From positions 1-8,738 of the forward strand of contig JAJZPK010000101.1 of the NCBI GenBank assembly GCA_021811205.1: a DNA stretch of 8,738 bases. Reading direction: 5' to 3'. Positions 1 to 7,076 of this stretch are shown here, piece after piece. The notes beneath the pieces were generated by a model. The model was given only the letters and a program-made list of their open reading frames with translations. It did no database searches and was not told the origin of the DNA. This DNA comes from Pseudomonadota bacterium (GTDB taxonomy: Bacteria > Pseudomonadota > Gammaproteobacteria > Burkholderiales > JABEVD01). The translations under genes and the position numbers were made by a program. The first letter of the stretch is position 1; each line of letters starts with the position of its first letter.

Positions 1-324
1 GTATACGGGCAGATCGTCATCAAGTGGCAGGTGCTGAAGGCGGGCGCCATGCCGATCGAGACAGCTGAAAAGCTGAAATTCCTTTTCCATCTCGTATTGA
101 ATCCATGGGTGTTGAGCGCGTTTCTGGCCGCGTTTCTGGCTTCGGTCACCTGGATGGCCGCAATGACCAAGCTTCAATTGAGTCACGCCTATCCATTCAT
201 GAGCCTCGCCTTCGTCCTGGTGATCATGCTCAGCAACTTCTTTTTCGGCGAACCAATCACAGTGCTGAAAGTGGCCGGCATCGTCCTCGTCGTCGCGGGA
301 CTTGCCATAGGGAGCCAGGGTTGA
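1..324 (+). CDS. EmrE/ArnE-like small transporter (DMT superfamily), 5' partial
   Basis: The reading frame is open from base 1, so the true start lies before the window; 107 residues are visible. Segments include an N-terminal YGQIVIKW stretch typical of TM1 in this family. Two more hydrophobic helices follow (around NPWVLSAFLAAFLASVTW and YPFMSLAFVLVIMLSNFFF), and the C-terminus has the GEPIT-x-LKVAGIVLVVAGLAIG pattern of EamA/SMR-type proteins. The usual length is about 110-130 aa, so only a few residues should be missing. Known relatives include EmrE drug exporters and the ArnE/ArnF undecaprenyl-phosphate-sugar flippase subunits. Given the sugar transaminase and ArnT-like glycosyltransferase downstream, flipping of an undecaprenyl-phosphate-linked sugar across the inner membrane is the favoured inference over drug export. 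An in-frame GTG at 31 is not a credible start because homology continues upstream of it. Confidence 0.82.
   Translation, partial: VYGQIVIKWQVLKAGAMPIETAEKLKFLFHLVLNPWVLSAFLAAFLASVTWMAAMTKLQLSHAYPFMSLAFVLVIMLSNFFFGEPITVLKVAGIVLVVAGLAIGSQG
310..314 (+). promoter_or_regulatory. Ribosome binding site supporting the TTG start at 321
   Basis: GGGAG lies six bases before TTG 321, inside the last codons of the transporter gene. It supports a rare TTG initiation codon at a 4-bp stop/start overlap. No in-frame ATG exists between 321 and the methyltransferase core, and a later start would remove the Cys-rich N-terminus. Confidence 0.6.
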
Positions 325-1181
325 AAGCTTGCCCCGAGTGCGGCGCCGTTCCTTCGGAGGAATGGCTCTGTCCGGCATGCGGCTGGCGGGCCCGGAAAAT
401 AGACGGATTCCTGTCATTTTCCCCCGAACTTGCAAGGGAGAACAAGGGATTCAAGGAAAGCTATTTTTCCGAGCTTGCCTCGCTCGAAGAGAAGAACTTC
501 TGGTTCAGGGCAAGGAACAGGCTGATCATCAACGCACTCAAAAAAAATTTTCCGGATGCGAAACGCCTCATGGAAGTGGGGTGCGGAACGGGCTACGTGC
601 TCTCCGGAATCAGAAAAACCTTTCCCGACATAAAATTGTCCGGGAGCGAGATCTACACATCCGGACTCGAATTCGCATCGAGACGGGCGGCGGGCGTCGA
701 ATTGATCCAGATGGATGCGAGGCGCATGCCTTTCAGGGAGGAGTTCGACGTCATTGGTGCCTTCGACGTGCTCGAGCACATCGAAGAGGACGAAAAAGTG
801 ATCGTCCAGATGTTCGCATCATTGAAGCCGGGCGGCGGACTGCTGCTGACCGTGCCCCAGCATCCCTTCCTGTGGAGCCAGCAGGACGTGGCTGCCTGCC
901 ATGTGAGGCGCTATACGAAAACGGAATTGAAAAGAAAGCTGGAGACGGCTGGCTTCAGGGTGGTTCATTCCACATCCTTCGTATTTCTGCTGTTTCCCTT
1001 CATGATGCTCTCCCGCTTTCTGACGAAGCGCGCTCCCACGGATCCGATGTCCGAATTGAGACTGGGGAAAATTTCGAACATGATCTTTGAAGCGGTGATG
1101 AAGTTGGAGGAAACGCTGATAGGATTGAATTTTTGTCTGCCTTTCGGCGGATCTTTGCTGATGGTTGCGAGGAAAGCATGA
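321..1181 (+). CDS. Class I SAM-dependent methyltransferase with N-terminal zinc ribbon
   Basis: With TTG 321 as start the protein has 286 aa. Residues 4-7 and 17-20 form a CPEC...CPAC zinc-ribbon pair, often seen at the N-terminus of methyltransferases in polysaccharide loci. Residues 85-97 (EVGCGTGYVLSGI) are the glycine-rich SAM-binding motif I. E110 (in GSEIY) is the likely ribose-binding acid, and FDVLEHIEED (148-157) followed by LKPGGGLLLTVP (168-179) are the later Rossmann motifs of the Methyltransf_11/23 type. The C-terminal third has a hydrophobic patch around residues 220-232 that may touch the membrane. The frame continues open upstream to 105, but that part overlaps the transporter and reads as low-complexity shadow. 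The substrate is unknown. The setting suggests methylation of a sugar, lipid-linked intermediate or glycan end. Confidence 0.82.
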   Translation: MKACPECGAVPSEEWLCPACGWRARKIDGFLSFSPELARENKGFKESYFSELASLEEKNFWFRARNRLIINALKKNFPDAKRLMEVGCGTGYVLSGIRKTFPDIKLSGSEIYTSGLEFASRRAAGVELIQMDARRMPFREEFDVIGAFDVLEHIEEDEKVIVQMFASLKPGGGLLLTVPQHPFLWSQQDVAACHVRRYTKTELKRKLETAGFRVVHSTSFVFLLFPFMMLSRFLTKRAPTDPMSELRLGKISNMIFEAVMKLEETLIGLNFCLPFGGSLLMVARKA

Positions 1182-2314
1182 TTCCATTCAACAAGCCCCA
1201 CATGACGGGCAAGGAACACCAATACATCACCGAGGCCCATGCGAGCGGTCACCTTGCGGGCGACGGGAAATTCACGAAGAAATGCCATGCCTGGTTCGAG
1301 GAAAGGCTGGGAACGAAAAAGGCGCTTCTGACCCATTCCTGCACGGCTGCGCTCGAAATGGCGGCTATCCTTTGCGATCTTTCCCCCGGAGACGAGGTCA
1401 TCATGCCGTCCTATACCTTCGTCTCCACCGCCAATGCCTTCGTTCTGCGCGGCGCCATCCCTGTCTTCGTCGACATCAGGGCGGACAACCTGAATCTGGA
1501 CGAGACCCTGATCGAGGCCGCGGTCACGGAAAGAACGCGCGCCATCGTCGCCGTTCATTATGCGGGAATCGCATGCGAAATGGACAGGATCATGGAGATT
1601 GCGCAAAGGCATGATCTTTTCGTCATCGAGGACGCCGCCCAGGCCCTGCTTTCGACCTACAAGGGAAGATATCTCGGCACGATCGGCCACCTTGGCTGCC
1701 TCTCCTTCCACGAAACGAAGAACATCATCAGCGGCGAAGGCGGCGCGCTGCTCGTCAACGACGAACGGTTTGCCGAACGCGCCGAAATCGTCAGGGAGAA
1801 GGGGACAAACAGGAGTCAGTTCTTCAGGGGGCAGGTGGACAAATATACCTGGGTCGACATCGGCTCTTCCTATCTGCCGAGCGAACTGATCGGCGCCTTC
1901 CTTTGCGCGCAGCTCGAGCATGCTGACGAGATCATAGACAGGAGAAGGTACATTTTTTCGCGCTATGCCGAACTGCTTGAAAGTCTCGAGAAAAAGGGAC
2001 ATTGCCAGCTTCCTGCAAGGGAGGAGGAAGGCATCTGGGGAAACGGCCACATGTTCTATCTGATTCTGAACAGCCTGGACGAGCGGACCCGGCTGACGAA
2101 CCACCTGAAGGATAACGGGATACTCGCCGTTTTCCATTACGTGCCTTTGCATTCTTCCCCTGCAGGAAAAAGATACGGAAGAGCGCATGGGGGTCTGGAT
2201 GTCACGGACATTCTGAGCGACAGGCTGCTGAGGCTGCCGCTTTACCACGATCTGCAGGAGGCAGAGATCGTGAAAGTGGCGCAGGCCGTCAACTCCTTTT
2301 TCGGCGAGAGCTGA
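1178..2314 (+). CDS. wecE: dTDP-4-amino-4,6-dideoxygalactose transaminase (WecE/RffA)
   Basis: This is a PLP-dependent DegT/DnrJ/EryC1-family sugar aminotransferase of 378 aa, close to the family norm. Blocks I recognise from E. coli WecE are nearly unchanged: GDEVIMPSYTFVSTANAFVL (71-90), VHYAG (126-130), IEDAAQ (150-155), SFHETKN (176-182) with the PLP Schiff-base lysine at K181, and REKGTNRSQFFRGQVDKYTW further on. The enzyme converts dTDP-4-keto-6-deoxy-glucose to dTDP-4-amino-4,6-dideoxy-galactose (Fuc4N) using glutamate, in the cytoplasm. ATG 1178 is chosen over an upstream in-frame GTG at 1133. It sits in a 4-bp overlap with the methyltransferase stop, has GAGGA at 1169-1173, and begins MIPFNKP as in the family. 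The dTDP-glucose enzymes (RmlA/RmlB) are not in the window. A related amino sugar as product cannot be excluded. Confidence 0.93.
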   Translation: MIPFNKPHMTGKEHQYITEAHASGHLAGDGKFTKKCHAWFEERLGTKKALLTHSCTAALEMAAILCDLSPGDEVIMPSYTFVSTANAFVLRGAIPVFVDIRADNLNLDETLIEAAVTERTRAIVAVHYAGIACEMDRIMEIAQRHDLFVIEDAAQALLSTYKGRYLGTIGHLGCLSFHETKNIISGEGGALLVNDERFAERAEIVREKGTNRSQFFRGQVDKYTWVDIGSSYLPSELIGAFLCAQLEHADEIIDRRRYIFSRYAELLESLEKKGHCQLPAREEEGIWGNGHMFYLILNSLDERTRLTNHLKDNGILAVFHYVPLHSSPAGKRYGRAHGGLDVTDILSDRLLRLPLYHDLQEAEIVKVAQAVNSFFGES

Positions 2315-3834
2315 TGCTTTTCAATTCGCATCTTTTCCTGTTCGCCTTCCTGCCGGTTACCCTGCTCGGCTTCTTCGCGTTTGGGAGACGAAGGGAATGG
2401 GCGGGAATCTGGCTCGCCCTGGCATCCCTTTTCTTCTACGGCTACTGGAACATCGCCTACATACCGCTCCTGCTGGCATCCATTGCGGTCAACTACGCCT
2501 TCGGCGTGTCGATCGGCAGAGGGAGCAAGCGCTTGCTCCCTCTTGGGATCCTGTTCAACCTGATTCTCCTCGGCTACTACAAGTATGCCCATTTCTTTCT
2601 CGAGAACATCGATCAGCTGACCGGAGCCGGCTGGCAGATCGGAAAAATCGTCCTGCCGCTCGGCATTTCCTTCTTCACCTTCACGCAGATTGCCTATCTG
2701 ATGGACGTCTACAGGGAAGAGGCGAAAGAGTACAGCTTTGCCCATTACCTGCTTTTCGTCACCTATTTCCCGCATCTCATCGCCGGTCCGATCCTCCATC
2801 ACAAGGAAATGATGCCGCAGTTTTCCCACCCGGAAACCTACAGGCCGAGGTTCGAGAATTTTTCCGTCGGCACCACGATCTTTTTCGCCGGGCTCTTCAA
2901 GAAGGTGATCCTGGCTGACGGCATTGCCGGGTATGTCGCGCCCGTTTTCGGCGCGCATGCGAGCGGGGTCGACCCTTCTTTCGTCGACGCCTGGTGCGGT
3001 GCGCTCGCCTATACCTGCCAGCTCTATTTCGATTTTTCGGCCTATTCCGACATGGCCGTCGGCGTCTCCAGGCTGTTCGGCATCACTCTGCCCGTCAATT
3101 TCTATTCCCCCTATCAGGCGGTCAACATCATCGAATTCTGGCGGCGCTGGCACATGACTCTTTCCCGATTTCTGCGCGATTATCTCTATTTCCCGCTCGG
3201 CGGCAACAGGAATGGAAAATTCAGGCGCTATGCGAACCTGATGGCGACCATGCTGCTAGGCGGACTCTGGCACGGCGCGGGATGGACATTCGTCATCTGG
3301 GGTGCATTGCACGGCATCTATCTTTGCATCAACCACGGCTGGATTGCCTTCAAGGAGAAATTGTCGATTCCTTCATTCGGGTTGCTCGACCGTCTTTTCG
3401 GCAGAATTCTCACTTTCCTTGCCGTCGTGATCGGCTGGGTCTTCTTCAGGGCGGACAGCCTCGATTCCGCATTGTCCGTGCTGCGCGGCATGATGGGGCT
3501 GAACGGCTTTGTCATCCCCGATTTCTGGATGCCGAAATGGGGAATTTTCGGACAGTGGCTCGCTTCCCGCGGGGCACATTTCGGCACGACGGCGACCCCG
3601 GTCACGGGAGGAGAGGTCAACTGGATATGGATATTGCTGGCGATCGCCTTGTTCGCACCGAATCTCTACCGGATCATGGGTAATTTCCGGCCGGCGCTCA
3701 ACCTGCCCCAGGAGCAGGCTTCGAAAATCGCATGGAAGCCGAGTCTAGGATGGGTATTGCCCGTCGCAATGCTCGGCTTCTTTTCCATCGTCATGATGGA
3801 AAAGGCGTCCGTCTTCCTATATTTCCAGTTCTGA
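2314..3834 (+). CDS. MBOAT family O-acyltransferase (AlgI-like)
   Basis: A polytopic inner-membrane protein of 506 aa, the usual length for AlgI-type MBOAT proteins. Many hydrophobic helices are visible from the N-terminus (LFNSHLFLFAFLPVTLLGFF) to the C-terminus. Diagnostic blocks are LPLGISFFTFTQIAYLMDVYR, the membrane-embedded FWRRWHMTLSRFLRDYLYFPLGG region with H280, and GGLWHGAGWTFVIWGALHG with H320 and H333, which carry the conserved histidines of the family. Relatives such as AlgI, PatA and DltB move acetyl (or D-alanyl) groups across the membrane for O-modification of extracellular polymers. The next gene encodes an SGNH-type partner, as in AlgI/AlgJ/AlgX and PatA/PatB systems, so acetylation of the glycan built by this operon is the likely role. 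The start ATG shares its A with the wecE stop codon, which suggests coupled translation. Confidence 0.92.
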   Translation: MLFNSHLFLFAFLPVTLLGFFAFGRRREWAGIWLALASLFFYGYWNIAYIPLLLASIAVNYAFGVSIGRGSKRLLPLGILFNLILLGYYKYAHFFLENIDQLTGAGWQIGKIVLPLGISFFTFTQIAYLMDVYREEAKEYSFAHYLLFVTYFPHLIAGPILHHKEMMPQFSHPETYRPRFENFSVGTTIFFAGLFKKVILADGIAGYVAPVFGAHASGVDPSFVDAWCGALAYTCQLYFDFSAYSDMAVGVSRLFGITLPVNFYSPYQAVNIIEFWRRWHMTLSRFLRDYLYFPLGGNRNGKFRRYANLMATMLLGGLWHGAGWTFVIWGALHGIYLCINHGWIAFKEKLSIPSFGLLDRLFGRILTFLAVVIGWVFFRADSLDSALSVLRGMMGLNGFVIPDFWMPKWGIFGQWLASRGAHFGTTATPVTGGEVNWIWILLAIALFAPNLYRIMGNFRPALNLPQEQASKIAWKPSLGWVLPVAMLGFFSIVMMEKASVFLYFQF

Positions 3835-3835
3835 C

Positions 3836-4999
3836 ATGGAAAAACACAGGCAATACGTCGTCGCGCTGTTCGCTCTCCTGGGCTTCGTTCTGCTGTCCAT
3901 TCTTGCGATGAATCTTCAGCTCGAACGCAACGACCTCGGAGGCAACAGGAAGGCTTTCCTGGCGAGCCGCTGGCAGCAGAAAACACAAGGAGTGACCTAT
4001 TCTCCGCCCTTGAGCTCGACCCGCCTGTTCAAGCTGCTCCGCCTGGACGACAGGCTTCCCGGGATCAATACGGTCATATTCGGCTCATCCACCGCGATGG
4101 GGGTTCGCCCGGACATGCTCCCCGCGCAGATGAAGGCCTACAATTTCTCCCAGACGGGTAATCCTTTGTTTTCGGTCATCGGAGAGGCCGAGTACATCGA
4201 GGATCATTATCCCAATATCGTCAATTTCGTCATTCCGCTCGACTGGTCCCTTAATTTCCTCTACATGAAGGAAAAGCCCGTCGAAGCGGACCTGTCTCCT
4301 CCCAGGCTCGGTCAGGAAAGGCCGGGGCCGCCTCTTTTTTCCAGGATCAAGGACGCGATGTCCCTGCCGAGAATCCAGAACCTCGGCGTCGTGCTGAAGG
4401 ACATTCTGAAATCGAAAGACAGGATTTCCGCGGCAAGACAGATTTTCTTCGAAGCTTCCAGCGGAGACTACCGCTGTCCGGATGGCGAGACCGCCCGCGA
4501 TTACGACACGATGTACCGGGGAACCTGCACGGGGTTCCGTTTTGACGGCAGCGCGACTTTCGCGAATCTCGACAGGGTATCCGAACATGAATTGCCTTCC
4601 CTGGTGCTGAGCGCGACGATACCGAGCTCTAAATACAGCGCGGCACTGAAGGATTCGAAAGGGGAGCCCAATCCTGCGATACTGGAGGGATTGTCGAAGA
4701 TCGTGCAGAAGGCGAAGGGAAAAGTCATCTTCTTCATGCCTCCCCTCATTCCCGGGATGGAAAGGAAATTCCTGTCGATGCCGGGCTATGCCGAAGATCT
4801 TGAGCGCACCAAGGCGGTTATGGATGCCTGGGCGAAGAAGGAGAACGTGACGATCATCGATGCCGGGCAGTCGGAGAAGTACGGCTGCAGGGCAAGCGAA
4901 TTCGTCGATCAGCATCACGCAGTTTATACGTGCTACGAGAAGATATTCGAGAAATACAGGCAAGACGGAGAAAATGTGAAAGGACTTTATGCGCCTTGA
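3836..4999 (+). CDS. Membrane-anchored SGNH/AlgX-like protein, partner of the MBOAT acyltransferase
   Basis: The protein is 387 aa with one N-terminal hydrophobic helix (about residues 8-27), probably a signal anchor placing the rest in the periplasm. FGSSTAMGVRP (82-92) matches SGNH block I, with S85 the likely nucleophile. QTGNP (106-110) has the Gly/Asn expected of the oxyanion hole region. FVDQHHAVYTCYEKIF (356-371) carries the Asp/His pair D358 and H361. This layout resembles DltD, AlgJ/AlgX and other SGNH proteins that finish O-acetyl transfer begun by an MBOAT protein. The gene starts one base after the MBOAT stop with no strong ribosome binding site, which fits coupled expression and a joint complex. 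Acetyltransferase rather than esterase activity is inferred from context. Identity to any named family member was not tested. Confidence 0.78.
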   Translation: MEKHRQYVVALFALLGFVLLSILAMNLQLERNDLGGNRKAFLASRWQQKTQGVTYSPPLSSTRLFKLLRLDDRLPGINTVIFGSSTAMGVRPDMLPAQMKAYNFSQTGNPLFSVIGEAEYIEDHYPNIVNFVIPLDWSLNFLYMKEKPVEADLSPPRLGQERPGPPLFSRIKDAMSLPRIQNLGVVLKDILKSKDRISAARQIFFEASSGDYRCPDGETARDYDTMYRGTCTGFRFDGSATFANLDRVSEHELPSLVLSATIPSSKYSAALKDSKGEPNPAILEGLSKIVQKAKGKVIFFMPPLIPGMERKFLSMPGYAEDLERTKAVMDAWAKKENVTIIDAGQSEKYGCRASEFVDQHHAVYTCYEKIFEKYRQDGENVKGLYAP

Positions 5000-6371
5000 A
5001 ACGGACAAGGCACTGATCTGGCTTTGCATGCTGGCTGCGGTTGCCTATCTTCCCGCATTGGGTTTTTACTATGTCGGGGAGGAAGCGATCTTCCCGATCA
5101 CGTCACTCGAGATGCATCATTCGGGATCATGGCTCGTGCAGACCCTGTACGGCACCAACGTCAGGCACAATCCGCTTTTCAACTGGCTGATCATTCTCTT
5201 GTCGGACGGTTTCGGCTGGCGCCATGTACTCGCCGTGACCCGAGCCATTGCCATGCTTTCGACCATCGGATGCGGCGTTGTCCTGTTCAGTCTGGCCAGA
5301 CATCTTTCCGGAAGCCGTGCCTTTTCACTGTTCTCGACGTTGATCTATCTGAGTTTTGCCGACGTGGCGCTCTACCACGGCTGGCTCGCCTATGTCGATC
5401 CGCTATTTTCCCTTTTCGTGTTTGCTTCGATCGCGCTGCTCTGGGTCTCGGCCAGGCAATCCAGCACCAGGCTTCTCTTTTTCGCATTGATTCTGATCGA
5501 ACTCGCCTTCCTGACGAAAGCCATGACCGCCTATGTTTTCTACGGCGTATCAGCGCTCGTGCTGTTGAGGCGGCATCGCGCATTTCTGCTGGGCGCCCCT
5601 TCCCTGATCCTGCATGTCCTGGCATTCGCGTTTCCGCTGATCTGGTTCGCTTTCCTGCCCTCCCACGGCCAGGGGGGGAGGATGTTCGAAGAGATCCTGA
5701 GCAAGCTCGCTCTTCCCGGGTTTTCCGCCTATCTCGGGCAGCTTTTCGGATTTCCGCTGGAAGCGCTGCTGCGCATGGCGCCTGCCACATTGCTCGTCCT
5801 GTACTTTGTGCTGAGAAAGAAAGCAGTCATGCGTCTGTCCGATGCTTCAAGCACCGCTTTCTGGATCGGGTTCTTCAATCTGCTGCCCTACTGGCTTTCT
5901 CCGCACAGCAGCATCCGCTACATTCTACCCATCTATCCTTTCTTCTCGCTCTGTTTCGCAGGTTTGCTCTGGAAAGAGGGATGCCTGAAGGCTTCGCTGA
6001 ACTGGATGGGAGGAGTCGTCGGGCTGAAACTCGCATTCTTTCTCTTCCTTTTTCCCTGGTACCAGAGCCATTACCGGGGTGAAAACTATCTGAATGCGGC
6101 CAGGGAAATCGCCAAGGAAACCGAAGGGTTTCCGCTTTATGCAACCGACGTCAGTTCGAGCGGCCTTTCCGTCACGGGTTATCTCGATGCTTTGCGCCTT
6201 CCCGGTCCTCCGCTCGTCTTTCCGCCTGCAAAATGGGAAAATGGCTTCGCGCTCGCCTATGTCGAGAATCCCGAAATAGGGAAGACATACAGGGTATTCA
6301 AGCTGGGCGGAGACGAGCTCTATCTGCTTTGCAGAGGCAAGGCCTGCGCGCATGCCAGGAGAGGACAATGA
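4989..6371 (+). CDS. ArnT/PMT-like GT-C glycosyltransferase, polytopic membrane protein
   Basis: A 460-aa protein with around ten or more hydrophobic segments. After TM1 it has YYVGEEAIFPITSLEMHHSG (28-46), then a LYGTNVRHNPLFNWL segment. These match the first periplasmic loop of ArnT/PMT_2 enzymes, where a DE pair and a later KPPLxYW-type motif occur. Here the acidic pair is E31-E32 and the second motif is HNPLFNW. The C-terminal part (after about residue 370) is a small soluble periplasmic domain. ArnT-family enzymes use undecaprenyl-phosphate sugars as donors and glycosylate lipid A, glycans or proteins on the outer face of the inner membrane. The donor and acceptor here are unknown. ATG 4989 lies within the end of the SGNH gene (11-bp overlap) with AGGA at 4981-4984 as ribosome binding site. 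Confidence 0.82.
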   Translation: MRLETDKALIWLCMLAAVAYLPALGFYYVGEEAIFPITSLEMHHSGSWLVQTLYGTNVRHNPLFNWLIILLSDGFGWRHVLAVTRAIAMLSTIGCGVVLFSLARHLSGSRAFSLFSTLIYLSFADVALYHGWLAYVDPLFSLFVFASIALLWVSARQSSTRLLFFALILIELAFLTKAMTAYVFYGVSALVLLRRHRAFLLGAPSLILHVLAFAFPLIWFAFLPSHGQGGRMFEEILSKLALPGFSAYLGQLFGFPLEALLRMAPATLLVLYFVLRKKAVMRLSDASSTAFWIGFFNLLPYWLSPHSSIRYILPIYPFFSLCFAGLLWKEGCLKASLNWMGGVVGLKLAFFLFLFPWYQSHYRGENYLNAAREIAKETEGFPLYATDVSSSGLSVTGYLDALRLPGPPLVFPPAKWENGFALAYVENPEIGKTYRVFKLGGDELYLLCRGKACAHARRGQ

Positions 6372-7075
6372 TTCCCGTCGATTTCGCAAAGAAGCACGTT
6401 TACCGGTTCAGCAACCCCCCTTCCGTGGAACAGATGCTGGTGAGGCAGTTTTTCGGCAACAGCTCGGACGGATTTTACGTCGATGTCGGGGCAAATCATC
6501 CGACAATCGATTCGCAAAGCCGGCATCTCGAACAGCTCGGCTGGAATGGGTTGCTGCTCGAACCGCTTCCTGCCTACTGCGAGATGCTGAGGGCAGAGCG
6601 CAAGGGGACAGTCGTGCAATGCGCGTGCTCGAGCCCTGCGAATCACGGCAGGAGACTGAACCTGATTTCTGCCGGCGTGCACTCGACGCTCAATGCCAGC
6701 CCGATCGCGCTGGGAGCGCAGGGCCGCGAAGTCATCGAGGTCGAATGCAAGACGCTGGATTCCGTTCTCGAAGAACAGGGCGTCAAACCCGGCTTCGATT
6801 TCATCTCCATCGATATCGAGGGGCACGAAATGGAGATGTTCGAGGGATTCGATCTGAAGCGATGGAAGCCGAAACTGGTCCTGCTCGAAGATCATGTGAT
6901 CAGCCACCAAAAGCATGATCACATGGCCTCGAACGGCTATCATCTGATCCTGAGGACAGGTCTGAACAGCTGGTACGTCACCGGGCGCTTCAGCTTCTCG
7001 ATGGCGGCGCGCCTGGAGAAGTTCAGGAAATACTGGCTGGGCCTGCCCTTCAGAAAAATCCGCTACAGCAAGTGA
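6368..7075 (+). CDS. FkbM-family SAM-dependent methyltransferase
   Basis: 235 aa. YVDVGANHP (37-45) is the SAM-binding motif I. The acidic LLLEPLPAYCEML (62-74) follows, and SIDIEGHEMEMFEGFD (147-162) is the characteristic FkbM block, with LVLLEDH (170-176) after it. FkbM proteins O-methylate hydroxyls of sugars and polyketides. In polysaccharide loci they usually act on a glycosyl residue. Translation starts at ATG 6368 in an ATGA overlap with the glycosyltransferase stop and has an AGGAGAGGA purine tract at 6357-6365. The longer in-frame opening to 6233 is shadow within the glycosyltransferase gene. It is the last gene of the operon and ends one base from the oppositely oriented rpoH stop. 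The acceptor is unknown. Confidence 0.87.
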   Translation: MIPVDFAKKHVYRFSNPPSVEQMLVRQFFGNSSDGFYVDVGANHPTIDSQSRHLEQLGWNGLLLEPLPAYCEMLRAERKGTVVQCACSSPANHGRRLNLISAGVHSTLNASPIALGAQGREVIEVECKTLDSVLEEQGVKPGFDFISIDIEGHEMEMFEGFDLKRWKPKLVLLEDHVISHQKHDHMASNGYHLILRTGLNSWYVTGRFSFSMAARLEKFRKYWLGLPFRKIRYSK

Positions 7076-7076
7076 A

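Larger units (their letters stand above)
1..7075 (+). other. Surface-glycan modification operon (seven genes, left end outside window)
   Basis: Seven + strand genes follow each other without intergenic space. The junctions are a 4-bp overlap (321-324), a 4-bp ATGA overlap (1178-1181), a 1-bp overlap (2314), a 1-bp gap (3835), an 11-bp overlap (4989-4999) and a 4-bp ATGA overlap (6368-6371). No promoter or terminator is evident between them, so a single transcript with translational coupling is the simplest reading. The transcript starts upstream of the window. The products are a small transporter, two methyltransferases, a sugar aminotransferase, an MBOAT/SGNH acylation pair and a periplasmic GT-C glycosyltransferase. 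All of these are typical of O-antigen, lipid A or exopolysaccharide decoration. The polymer being decorated cannot be read from this sequence. Confidence 0.85.

Noticed and set aside
31..324. GTG at 31 as start of the small transporter
   Set aside because: The frame is open to base 1 and the upstream residues (YGQIVIKW) are part of TM1 of the family, so the gene is simply cut by the window edge.
965..2248. Long open frame of 427 codons on the - strand
   Set aside because: It lies opposite wecE and the end of the methyltransferase gene, has a charged low-complexity protein with no motif, and the + strand frame matches WecE block by block.
2242..3153. 303-codon open frame on the - strand
   Set aside because: Antisense to the MBOAT gene; the translation is rich in Glu/Gln/Arg as expected from the complement of a membrane protein gene, and has no recognisable domain.
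4085..5029. 314-codon open frame on the - strand
   Set aside because: Antisense to the SGNH gene, no motif or ribosome binding site; the + strand frame has SGNH motifs and a signal anchor.
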